Shown here: positions 32,003 through 38,801 of the stretch, in pieces
Numbering within the stretch: the first letter of the stretch is position 1
Layout: each line of letters begins with the position of its first letter
Source of the DNA: Defluviitaleaceae bacterium
GTDB lineage: Bacteria > Bacillota > Clostridia > Lachnospirales > UBA5962
DNA length: 38,801 nucleotides
Direction of reading: 5' to 3'
Assembly: GCA_009779915.1 (NCBI GenBank)
Contig: WRBA01000019.1
Span: forward strand, 1 to 38,801
Notes under the pieces: generated by a model
Databases searched by the model: none
What the model saw: only the letters and a program-made list of their open reading frames with translations
Told to the model about the DNA's origin: nothing
Translations under genes and position numbers: made by a program

Positions 32003-33831
32003 AAACTATTTCCAAACTGTAAAATACCGCAATTACTGCAAGCTTCTTTGCAATTTGGCGTAGTTTTTCCTTGGAGGCTCTTCTGCTTTTCTTTTATAAA
32101 AAATTCCTTAGAGACGCCTATATTAATATGATCCCATGGAAGAATTTCTTCAAAGCTGCGTTCTCTTTTTGTGTAAAAATCCATAGATATTCCGGTGGCT
32201 TCATATGCCCTATTCCAAGCGTCTTTATTAAGCTTGTCAGACCATGAATCGAAGCGCGCGCCATATTCCCATGCCTTGTATATAAGAGCTGATACCCGCC
32301 GGTCACCTCGGCTTATAACCCCTTCTAAAAGGCTTTGATAAGCATCGTGATAAGAATATTTGATTTTTTTATCTTTTATGCGGGATTTTAAATGCTTTTG
32401 CTTTGTCATAAATTCCTCGTAAGGATTTTGAGAATCCCATTGAAAGGGAGTATGGGGCTTAGGAGTAAAGCATGACGTACTTAAAGAGATACTTGGTGCC
32501 TGTGGGCGCAGCTCTTTGGGAAGTTTATAATACCTCTCCAATATATTTGCTGCAAGCTCAGCTATTGCCTCCACATCCTCTAACTCCTCGGAAGGCAGCC
32601 CAAGCATAAAATACAGCTTAACCTTAGACCAGCCTCCTGTAAAAGCACGGTTTAAACCTTCAAAAATCTCATTTTCGGTGATATTTTTATTAATCACATC
32701 CCTAAGTCTCTGACTTCCCGCTTCAGGGGCGAAAGTAAGGCTGGATTTACGGTTTTTCTGCACTTTTTCCATAAGAGATGGGGAAAACGCATCAACACGC
32801 AAAGAGGGGAGGGATATATTAACCTTTGCCTCATTAGAGTAGTCAATAAGCTCATCCATCAGAGCTTTAAAATGGCTGTAATCACCAGTACTTAGAGAAA
32901 GGAGAGATATTTCCTCATATCCGGTGGCTTTTATAAGTCCTATCCCTTGCTCAAGAAGCTCTTTAGGGCATTTTTCACGCAAGGGTCTGTAAATGAAGCC
33001 TGCCTGACAAAATCGGCAGCCTCGCATACACCCGCGGAAAATCTCCAAAGCAACCCTATCGTGAACGCTTTCGATTAAAGGGATTAAAGGGTGCTTTGGA
33101 AAAGGAGCCTCCTCCATAGAAGGCAGAAGAACCTTATTTATAATACCGGGAGCCTTGGGATTATTAGGCGTAAATGAGGCTATAGTGCCATCGTCATTAT
33201 ATGCTGTATCGTAAAACCTGGGGATATATATTCCGGGCAGAGAAGCCAAAGCCTCTAAAATACACAGTTTGGATTTTCCGGCACTTTTTAAGGCACCGTA
33301 AGTGTCTAAAACTGCCCCTAACATAGCCTCCCCTTCGCCTATGTAGAAAAGGTCAACAAAATCAGCAAGAGGCTCAGGGTTATAAGCACAGGGACCGCCG
33401 GCTATTATGATGGGGTAACTATTATCATCCCATCTATCCTTTGAGTAGAGTGGAATGTTTGCTAAGTTCAAAATATTCAAAATATTTGTATAAGTCATTT
33501 CATGCTGCAAAGTGAAGCCTATAAAATCAAAGAAGGTAAGAGGATCATGAGTTTCAAGGGTGGAGAGAGGAAACTTCCTCTCCCTCATAAGCTTTTCCAT
33601 ATCAGGCCAAGGGCTGTATACCCGCTCACAATAAGCGTCCTCTCGCTGATTTATTAAATAATATAAAATTTGAGAGCCTAAATGACTCATACCCACCTCA
33701 TAAACGTCAGGAAAGGCATAGGCAAAGCGGATTTGAACCTCTTTAGGATTCTTTTTCACCATATTAATCTCTCCGCCGATATAGCGGGCCGGCTTTTCAA
33801 CTTTAAGCAGTATTTCATCAGGTATTTGCAT
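31990..33831 (-). CDS. TIGR03960 B12-binding-domain radical SAM protein
   Basis: 613 residues. An N-terminal B12-binding-like domain (about 35-180) includes YEVGMSHLGSQILYYLIN and IIIAGGPCAYNPEPL. The radical SAM domain starts EIFRGCMRGCRFCQAGF, with the 4Fe-4S cysteines C268, C272 and C275, and continues through LSLSTGDYSHF and the FMLGLPSEE region. The C-terminal part is typical of the family (KIKYSYHDAYQSLLEG). It acts with the TIGR03936 protein encoded next; the reaction is unknown. It starts 9 nt after the selenoprotein-like gene stop. The final residues LEPV and the stop codon come from the palindromic element at 31838-32002, so the native C-terminus may have been a few residues different. 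Confidence 0.92.
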   Translation of the reverse strand: MQIPDEILLKVEKPARYIGGEINMVKKNPKEVQIRFAYAFPDVYEVGMSHLGSQILYYLINQREDAYCERVYSPWPDMEKLMRERKFPLSTLETHDPLTFFDFIGFTLQHEMTYTNILNILNLANIPLYSKDRWDDNSYPIIIAGGPCAYNPEPLADFVDLFYIGEGEAMLGAVLDTYGALKSAGKSKLCILEALASLPGIYIPRFYDTAYNDDGTIASFTPNNPKAPGIINKVLLPSMEEAPFPKHPLIPLIESVHDRVALEIFRGCMRGCRFCQAGFIYRPLREKCPKELLEQGIGLIKATGYEEISLLSLSTGDYSHFKALMDELIDYSNEAKVNISLPSLRVDAFSPSLMEKVQKNRKSSLTFAPEAGSQRLRDVINKNITENEIFEGLNRAFTGGWSKVKLYFMLGLPSEELEDVEAIAELAANILERYYKLPKELRPQAPSISLSTSCFTPKPHTPFQWDSQNPYEEFMTKQKHLKSRIKDKKIKYSYHDAYQSLLEGVISRGDRRVSALIYKAWEYGARFDSWSDKLNKDAWNRAYEATGISMDFYTKRERSFEEILPWDHINIGVSKEFFIKEKQKSLQGKTTPNCKEACSNCGILQFGNSLEPV

Positions 33832-33840
33832 AGGTTTATT

Positions 33841-34230
33841 TTACTCCATATGTTTTTTGATGAGATCGCAAGCAGTCTCAACAACAGATAAGCAGCGCAC
33901 GCCATCCTTAAAGTGAAGCGGTTTTATAACATTGCATAAATCGCTGCCGTAGAGTGCCATAAAATCCTTCATAAAAGCGGCGGAGCGATCTCTCATTTCA
34001 ATACTTGTCTTGGCGGCACCATCACTGTATTTAAGGGCAATAGCACAAACGGCACCGGCTGCCGCACCGCATAGACGTTCAGTACCCCCTATGCCGCCGC
34101 CAAAAACGCCGATGGCTTTTAAGGTATCCTTGGAATATTCGATGCCATAATGCTCGCACACGGCGAGTAAAACCGCTTCCGCTCAGTTTCTGTTTTGCTT
34201 TAGATACAGGTCTTTCGCTAATTCTTTCAT
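33841..34230 (-). CDS. C_GCAxxG_C_C family redox protein, probable selenoprotein with in-frame TGA
   Basis: 129 residues if the TGA at 34183-34185 is read as selenocysteine. From ATG 34230, preceded by GGGAGG with a 7-nt gap, the frame reads MKELAKDLYLKQNRN-TGA-AEAVLLAVCEHYG. It continues VFGGGIGG and LCGAAAG (C54), then LCNVI (C99) and RCLSVVETAC (C113, C121). Family members have Asn-Cys-Ala-Glu-Ala-Val at the first site, so TGA replaces the first of the conserved redox cysteines exactly (position 16). A stem CUCGC/GCGAG with loop CGUGU lies 16-30 nt after the TGA, where a bacterial SECIS is expected. Ordinary TGA stops elsewhere in the window argue against a changed code. A conventional start at GTG 34161 would lose this motif and has no good ribosome binding site. 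It lies between hflX and the TIGR03960 gene (9-nt gap). The alternative is a nonsense mutation. Confidence 0.85.
34153..34167 (-). promoter_or_regulatory. Candidate bacterial SECIS stem-loop
   Basis: In the mRNA, CUCGC-CGUGU-GCGAG forms a perfect 5-bp stem beginning 16 nt after the UGA codon, with G and U in the apical loop at about +22/+23. Bacterial SECIS elements are within the coding region just 3' of UGA with a GU-containing apical loop at roughly this distance. It would recruit SelB. Short hairpins are common, so the combination with the aligned UGA is what carries weight. Confidence 0.65.
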
Positions 34231-34249
34231 ATGTAAACCTCCCGGGGTT

Positions 34250-34303
34250 AGAACCTATGCTCATAGAGCTACTATAGTCAATCCATCTATGAACACAGGT
34301 TCT
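34250..34303. repeat. Palindromic repeat with TTAGAACC tip after hflX
   Basis: The left arm (34250-34267, AGAACCTATGCTCATAGA) pairs with the right arm (34286-34303) at 16 of 18 positions. The tip AGAACC/GGTTCT is the same as in the repeats at 8445 and 21218 but the inner stem differs. Its edge coincides with the hflX TAA stop codon. Confidence 0.75.
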
Positions 34304-35541
34304 TAATTTTTCATATACTCTTTAGTCCTGTTTGTAAACTCTTCATTTGCCAAAAATTTGATATATACGCCGCCCTCCACATATTCCTCCTGTGTAATTT
34401 CGCAGGAATGACGGATCTTATCTAAAAGAGACCCTTCGGAATAAGGGATAAGGGCTTCAATAAATTTGCGGTTTTGGTTTAGGATTTCCTCAATTAAAGA
34501 AAGGAGAGAAGGAATGCCTTGACCGGTTTTTGCTGAGATTTCAACAGTTTTTTCACTTAAAGGGTCAGACGGTAGTGGTATATTGGTACCTAAATCCGCC
34601 TTGTTTAAGGCAAGTATCATAGGTTTATCTGTAACATTTAAGTCATTTAGTACAGAGCCGACCACGGCTATATGATCAGTGCAGTCAGGGTTAAAGGAGT
34701 CCACTACATGAACCAAAACATCGGAATATTTAAGCTCTGACAAAGTAGCGCGAAAAGCTTTAACCAAATGATGGGGAAGCTTATCAATAAAACCGACCGT
34801 ATCAGAAAGGCGGGCGTGGGCACCGCCGGGCAAAGTGATCCCTCTTGTTGTAATATCCAAAGTGGCAAAAAGCCTGTTAGAAGCGTAAACACCTGCTTCG
34901 GTCAAAGCGTTCATAAGAGTGGATTTTCCCGCGTTGGTGTAGCCTACAAGGCTTATAACAAACTCTCCAGATTTTTGCCGTGCGGAACGCTGGACTGCTC
35001 TATGGGTTTCCATGGATTTAAGCTCCTCGTTAAGCTCATCAATCCGGCGGCGTATGTGTCGCCTGTCAGTCTCCAGCTTTTTCTCGCCGGGTCCTCTTGT
35101 GCCTATACCGCCGCCGAGGCGGGAAAGGCTTACACCAAGTCCGGTAAGGTGTGAAAGACGATAACGCTGCTGTGCAAGCTCAACCTGTGCCTGCGCTTCT
35201 GCTGTACGAGCGTTTGTGGCAAATATTTCCAATATAATTAAAGTCCTGTCTAATACCTTAACATCAAGGGCGTCTGACAGGTTTCGGATTTGTTTGTTTG
35301 AAAGCTCATCATCAGCAACGACACCTGTTGCGCTATGAAGTGAAATAAGGTCTTTAAGCTCCTCAACCTTTCCCTTGCCTATATAAGTTGCCGGGTGAGG
35401 ACGCTCTCTATTTTGCACAAGCCGGTCTATAGAAGTTGCGCCAACGGTTATTACAAGCTCCGAAAGCTCGTCTAAGCTTTCAGCCTCAAGACCTATTAGT
35501 ATGAACTTTTCAATTTGTGGTGCTGTGTCGTGAGTTTTCAA
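34303..35541 (-). CDS. hflX: GTPase HflX
   Basis: 412 residues. A ribosome-associated GTPase that binds the 50S subunit and rescues or splits stalled (for example heat-stressed) ribosomes. The HflX N-terminal domain includes PATYIGKGKVEELK and ELSNKQIRNLSD. The glycine-rich linker RLGGGIGTRGPGEKKLETDR is diagnostic. G motifs: G1 GYTNAGKST at 200-208, G3 DTVGFIDKLPHHLV, G4 NKADL. The start is TTG 35541 with AAGGAG at about 9 nt. The TAA stop codon adjoins the palindrome at 34250-34303. It is the first gene of the downstream run with the selenoprotein-like gene and TIGR03960. Confidence 0.96.
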   Translation of the reverse strand: MKTHDTAPQIEKFILIGLEAESLDELSELVITVGATSIDRLVQNRERPHPATYIGKGKVEELKDLISLHSATGVVADDELSNKQIRNLSDALDVKVLDRTLIILEIFATNARTAEAQAQVELAQQRYRLSHLTGLGVSLSRLGGGIGTRGPGEKKLETDRRHIRRRIDELNEELKSMETHRAVQRSARQKSGEFVISLVGYTNAGKSTLMNALTEAGVYASNRLFATLDITTRGITLPGGAHARLSDTVGFIDKLPHHLVKAFRATLSELKYSDVLVHVVDSFNPDCTDHIAVVGSVLNDLNVTDKPMILALNKADLGTNIPLPSDPLSEKTVEISAKTGQGIPSLLSLIEEILNQNRKFIEALIPYSEGSLLDKIRHSCEITQEEYVEGGVYIKFLANEEFTNRTKEYMKN

Positions 35542-35605
35542 GCAAAGTACTCCTTAGGATATATTAATTTAAGGGATATGTTAGCGTCGCATACTTTATA
35601 GACCA

Positions 35606-37012
35606 CTATACATTTATAGTCATCCACTTACCTTTGGAGAAACGTGTAGTAAGCAAGATGAGCCTTACAATTTGGTCAAAGGCAATTGCAATCCAAGCTC
35701 CCTGCAGCCCCAAGTCAGCCCAATATACCATTGCGAAGCCAACAAAAGGCCTGATAAATGTTACTGTGATAAGCATGGTTAGAGCTACAAATCGTGTATC
35801 ACCCGTACCTCTAAGGGTACCTGCCATAACAATTTGGCTGGTTTGCAGCGGCTGCAAAAAGCCTAATACTATTATAACCGAAGATGCGAGGGCAATAACA
35901 TAAATCTCATCAGTAAAAATCATTGGAAAAACATTTCTTATGGAAAAAGAGAGTGCACCCAAAACCAGTGCAACTATAAGGGCGCATCTTTGACCAATCT
36001 TTCCGTACATCATAGATAAATCTGGGCGGTTTTTGCCTAAGTTTTGTCCAACTAAGCTGGTGGCGGCCGCAGCTATACCGTCTGCGAAGGTAAAAGAGAG
36101 CTGCATAAGCTGCATACCTATCATATGAGCGGCAAAAGCACTTGTACCAAGGCTTGCCACTATTCTAGCATATAAGAAAAACCCAATTCTAAGAGCCAGC
36201 TGCTCAACAACAGAGTTGCCGCCTATTTTAGATATAAGTTTTATCATAGATAAATTAGGCCGCCAATTATCTTTAATTGAGGTTTTCAAATATGTATCTT
36301 TTGTGGTTAAAGAGTGTAGCGCTAAGGCAAAGCTAACAACTGAAGCTATTACTGTTGCCCATCCTGCGCCGGCAACACCCATAGCGGGAAAGCCCAAATT
36401 ACCGCCAATTAAAAGGAAATTGAATATTATTTTTACAATATTTGCAGGCAAATTTACCATTAAGGTCACTCTGGTATTTCCTATACCTCTTTGAGCCGCG
36501 CAAATAGTTGTAGAAAGACCGGAAAAGAAGAAACTTATGCTAAGTATCCTAAAGTATTCCGCGGCAGGGGCAAGAGTGTCTTCATTTGCTCCGGCTAAGG
36601 CCATGAAAGGATCTGCTGTTACGAAGGCCAAAATCGAGATAATAATACCTAAAGCGGTAGATAAAATAATCCCGGTACGTAGGCAAAGCCGGGCTTCTGA
36701 CTGGTCGCCGGCTCCTTTCCTTCTTGAGACAATAGCGGTGACGCCGATATTTAAGGCAATAAATATAGCCATTAAAATCATACGAGGCTGAGTGGTAAGC
36801 CCTATGGCAGCAACGGCAAAAGCTCCTATCATACCAACCATAGCCATATCAATCATACTTATTATAGCAATAGAAACCATTTCAGCTACGGCAGGTACAG
36901 CCATATCAACAGTGGTTTTGTAAGCTTCTTTGGAAGGAGTTATATCACCTCTAACCAAGTTTTTTGGAACCATATATTCGGTTGAAAAAATTCTCTTAAG
37001 AATTTCAAGCAC
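35606..37012 (-). CDS. MATE family efflux transporter
   Basis: 468 residues with twelve predicted hydrophobic segments in two similar halves. MATE (MatE) hallmarks: VDMAVPAVAEMVSIAIISMIDMAMVG at the start, GLTTQPRMILMAIFIAL, AAQRGIGNTRVTLMVNLPAN in the first half and AGTLRGTGDTRFVALTMLIT in the second. It exports organic cations or drugs using a Na+ or H+ gradient; substrate unknown. The start is uncertain: GTG 37012 lies only one base after AAGGA, and ATG at residue 14 lacks a site. It is 21 nt downstream of the kinase-fusion gene and so probably co-transcribed with cdd. Confidence 0.92.
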   Translation of the reverse strand: MLEILKRIFSTEYMVPKNLVRGDITPSKEAYKTTVDMAVPAVAEMVSIAIISMIDMAMVGMIGAFAVAAIGLTTQPRMILMAIFIALNIGVTAIVSRRKGAGDQSEARLCLRTGIILSTALGIIISILAFVTADPFMALAGANEDTLAPAAEYFRILSISFFFSGLSTTICAAQRGIGNTRVTLMVNLPANIVKIIFNFLLIGGNLGFPAMGVAGAGWATVIASVVSFALALHSLTTKDTYLKTSIKDNWRPNLSMIKLISKIGGNSVVEQLALRIGFFLYARIVASLGTSAFAAHMIGMQLMQLSFTFADGIAAAATSLVGQNLGKNRPDLSMMYGKIGQRCALIVALVLGALSFSIRNVFPMIFTDEIYVIALASSVIIVLGFLQPLQTSQIVMAGTLRGTGDTRFVALTMLITVTFIRPFVGFAMVYWADLGLQGAWIAIAFDQIVRLILLTTRFSKGKWMTINV

Positions 37013-37033
37013 ATCCTTGCATAAAAAATTTTG

Positions 37034-38140
37034 CTAAAATAATATATTACATGCCTTATCAGTGTCATAAGCTTTGTGGTATTTATTCTCAAGAGGTATC
37101 CACTTGCTTTTGAGTATTTGGTAGCTTTCTCTCCCGCCCCTTTTTAAAAGACGCTTTTTTTGTGTCTGATCCGAGATATTTAAAAAAACAGTATGAGAAT
37201 ATAAATCCCTTATCCAAGGATGGTTAGAGTAAGAGCCTTCAATAACAACAACTTGCGAGTTTAAGTTTGACGTAACAGTAGAAAATTCACCTTTTTGGCA
37301 ATCATATTTTTCGTATGTGATAGAAGAGTGGCATGCTTTTATAGGATTTAAAACCTGTTTTATAAATCTTTCAAAATGTATATGACCTCCCGGAATATCC
37401 ATTCTTTCAGGGGTTCTAAATTCAAGAGGAAGGTAAAAATCATCCATGGATATAAAGTCACCGCCGTAAACATTGGTAATGATTTTAGCTAATGTTGTCT
37501 TACCGGCACCACTTCTGCCGTCTATGCCTAAAATAACTTTTCGCCCGAAAGCCAAGGACGGCTCAATTAGCTTAAATAAATCTACATACTGCAAAAACTC
37601 CCTTATAACAACCCTGTAACAAGGGTGATAATACTTCCTGTAATCATCCGAATGGCTGGGAGCGGGATAATCATCAGCTATATAATTATCAATTTCTTTA
37701 CGGGACTTTGGATAATTATAAGCCCAATTTTTAAATTTATACTCCCCGTCATCCCTTAAATGACCATGTTTAATAAGATTTAGAAGAATATCTAACTTAT
37801 CAGCGAAACTGTAAAAACAACCCTTGTGGATAGAAGCACTTTCGGCGAATATGGAGGCTAATACTTTAGCTGCCAATTCCTTATTCTCGAAAAGCCTTGA
37901 AAAAAGCACACAATGAACTCTTGTCAAACCATTGCCGATATATTCGGACATAAAATTAGGGCGGCAAATTTGTTTGCAGTTTTCTATTTCTATCAAAATT
38001 CTTTCACACACATTCTTATCATAGCTTACCATATGACCCGGACCAAATTCGTTTTGATAAGTAAGCTTTATTAAATCAACAAGCTCAAGAGCCGGATAAT
38101 TAGTTATATGTCTCTGAATTAGATCACCAATATTTCTCAT
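37034..38140 (-). CDS. Uncharacterised N-terminal domain fused to a uridine kinase-like P-loop domain
   Basis: 368 residues in two parts. Residues 1-195 form a domain I cannot name, with conserved-looking KLTYQNEFGPGHMV, GLTRVHCVLF and a YYHPCYRVV end. Residues about 200-368 form a uridine kinase/phosphoribulokinase-type NTPase: VILGIDGRSGAGKTT (P-loop 205-216), FISMDDFYLP (the Asp-Asp-Phe-Tyr motif of uridine kinases), FERFIKQVL and VVVIEGSYSNHPWIRD, then the LID-like KKRLLKRGG. cdd ends 2 nt upstream, which supports a nucleoside-salvage context (cytidine to uridine to UMP), but the substrate is not proven. A short GGGGGG tract inside the cdd end serves as ribosome binding site. Confidence 0.8.
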   Translation of the reverse strand: MRNIGDLIQRHITNYPALELVDLIKLTYQNEFGPGHMVSYDKNVCERILIEIENCKQICRPNFMSEYIGNGLTRVHCVLFSRLFENKELAAKVLASIFAESASIHKGCFYSFADKLDILLNLIKHGHLRDDGEYKFKNWAYNYPKSRKEIDNYIADDYPAPSHSDDYRKYYHPCYRVVIREFLQYVDLFKLIEPSLAFGRKVILGIDGRSGAGKTTLAKIITNVYGGDFISMDDFYLPLEFRTPERMDIPGGHIHFERFIKQVLNPIKACHSSITYEKYDCQKGEFSTVTSNLNSQVVVIEGSYSNHPWIRDLYSHTVFLNISDQTQKKRLLKRGGRESYQILKSKWIPLENKYHKAYDTDKACNILF

Positions 38141-38142
38141 AT

Positions 38143-38583
38143 TTAAATAACCCCCCCTTTTTTAAGGGAATCGGAACCAAAACCTAAGGGCAGAAGCTCT
38201 GAAAGAGTATATTTTCTGATTTCGTCTACGGATTTTACTAAAAACACTTTAAATTCATTATCAATACAAAATTCTCTCATAACCTGCCTGCAAACACCGC
38301 AGGGCGGACAAAAATCTTCAACCTCCCCTGAGCCTCCTGCTATAAATATAGCGGCAAATTTTCTATGCTCATCTAATACAGCCTTGAAAAAAGCCGTTTG
38401 CTCAGCGCATACAGTTGGTGAATACGCTGCGTTTTCTATATTTGCGCCGGTATAGATGCTGCCGTCAGCACATAAAAGAGCAGCACCAACTTTAAAATAA
38501 GAGTAAGGGCTGTAAGATAAATTTCTAGCACGAAGTGCCATACAGGCAAGGTCTTTAACATCAATCTCAATCTCAGTATTCAT
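38143..38583 (-). CDS. cdd: Cytidine deaminase
   Basis: 146 residues, homotetrameric-type zinc enzyme deaminating cytidine and deoxycytidine to uridine. The zinc and proton-shuttle motif C59-A60-E61 is in SPTVCAEQTAFF, and the second pair is PCGVCRQ (C95, C98). The N-terminal SPYSYFKVGAALL and GANIENAAY are typical. AAAGG precedes the ATG at about 11 nt. The following kinase-like gene starts 2 nt after the stop codon. Upstream lies the repeat region at 38680-38801. Confidence 0.97.
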   Translation of the reverse strand: MNTEIEIDVKDLACMALRARNLSYSPYSYFKVGAALLCADGSIYTGANIENAAYSPTVCAEQTAFFKAVLDEHRKFAAIFIAGGSGEVEDFCPPCGVCRQVMREFCIDNEFKVFLVKSVDEIRKYTLSELLPLGFGSDSLKKGGVI

Positions 38584-38679
38584 AATGTCTTTCGCCTTTC
38601 AAATAAGTTTGATATAGTGCCGGATGCCTTGATTTTAACATGAGTCTCCTATGAGCCGCCTACACTTTAGCGTGCTGCC

Positions 38680-38801
38680 GGTGCGAACTTAAACTATATC
38701 TTAGCATAAAAAACCACATTGAAGCATTGGGGTTTTTCATGCTCTTATTGAAGTTTAAATTCGCACTTGGTGCGAACTTAAACTATATCTTAGCATAAAA
38801 A
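38680..38801. repeat. Repeated inverted element at the window edge
   Basis: GGTGCGAACTTAAACTATAT and the 13 bases after it occur at 38680-38712 and again from 38769 to the window end (89-bp offset). Between them, AGTTTAAATTCGCAC (38752-38766) and GGTTTTTCATGCTC repeat the start in inverse, so each unit is itself an imperfect palindrome. The array continues beyond the window. Confidence 0.75.

Noticed and set aside
33841-34161. Treating the redox protein as starting at GTG 34161
   Set aside because: No ribosome binding site there. It omits the first conserved motif, which is encoded upstream behind a strong site and a TGA.
34079-34264. Minus-strand frame overlapping the selenoprotein-like gene
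   Set aside because: Different frame, Arg-rich random-looking product. The in-frame TGA reading explains the region far better.

Overview
The window is AT-rich chromosomal DNA from a low-GC Firmicute, most likely a member of the Clostridia (Lachnospirales-like). The basis is strong AGGAGG-type ribosome binding sites, frequent TTG starts (parA, murA, hflX, the VanZ gene), Soj/Spo0J-type ParAB, a YlmC/YmxH sporulation-family protein, the TIGR03960/TIGR03936/RNase G block, pyrBI, DUF3842, DUF975 and a TPP-controlled ThiT. I see no prophage, CRISPR array, rRNA, tRNA or intact insertion sequence.

Layout. 1-234: hairpin cluster at the window edge. 235-5070: DUF3842 (-), a small membrane protein, a lipid kinase, argS and an orphan cheB (+). 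5146-6268: a tiny Cys-rich protein (-) and a TPP riboswitch with attenuator driving thiT (+). 6456-10046: malQ and a GNAT acetyltransferase (-), then nicotinate phosphoribosyltransferase (+). 10326-14043: a copper-amine-oxidase-domain secreted protein, a B-box membrane protein, parA and parB (+). 14114-18544: murA (-), an S1-domain protein (-), an RlmD-type RNA methyltransferase (+) and an unknown membrane protein (+). 18586-23380 (-): serC, two small secreted or lipoprotein-like paralogs, serA and DUF1015. 23711-27012 (-): DUF975, a TolC-like protein and a CNNM/CorC-type protein. 27096-29239 (-): ylmC, nrdR, pyrB, pyrI. 29290-35541 (-): hflX, a probable selenoprotein, TIGR03960, TIGR03936, VanZ and rng. 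35606-38583 (-): cdd, a uridine-kinase-like fusion and a MATE transporter. 38680-38801: a repeat running off the edge.

The most interesting gene is at 33841-34230. It is a C_GCAxxG_C_C redox-family protein whose first conserved Cys codon is an in-frame TGA. A perfect ribosome binding site lies upstream of the TGA, and a 5-bp stem with loop CGUGU lies 16-30 nt downstream, as expected of a bacterial SECIS. It is best read as a selenoprotein that a standard gene caller would truncate to start at 34161.

The second theme is a high density of palindromic intergenic elements. Some share the tip TAGAACC/GGTTCTTA but have different, still-paired stems. Some are clustered hairpins with a TTT or AAA triloop. 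Some are MITE-like with 19-23 bp terminal inverted repeats. Several sit exactly at gene ends and supply the last codons or the stop codon of the neighbouring gene.
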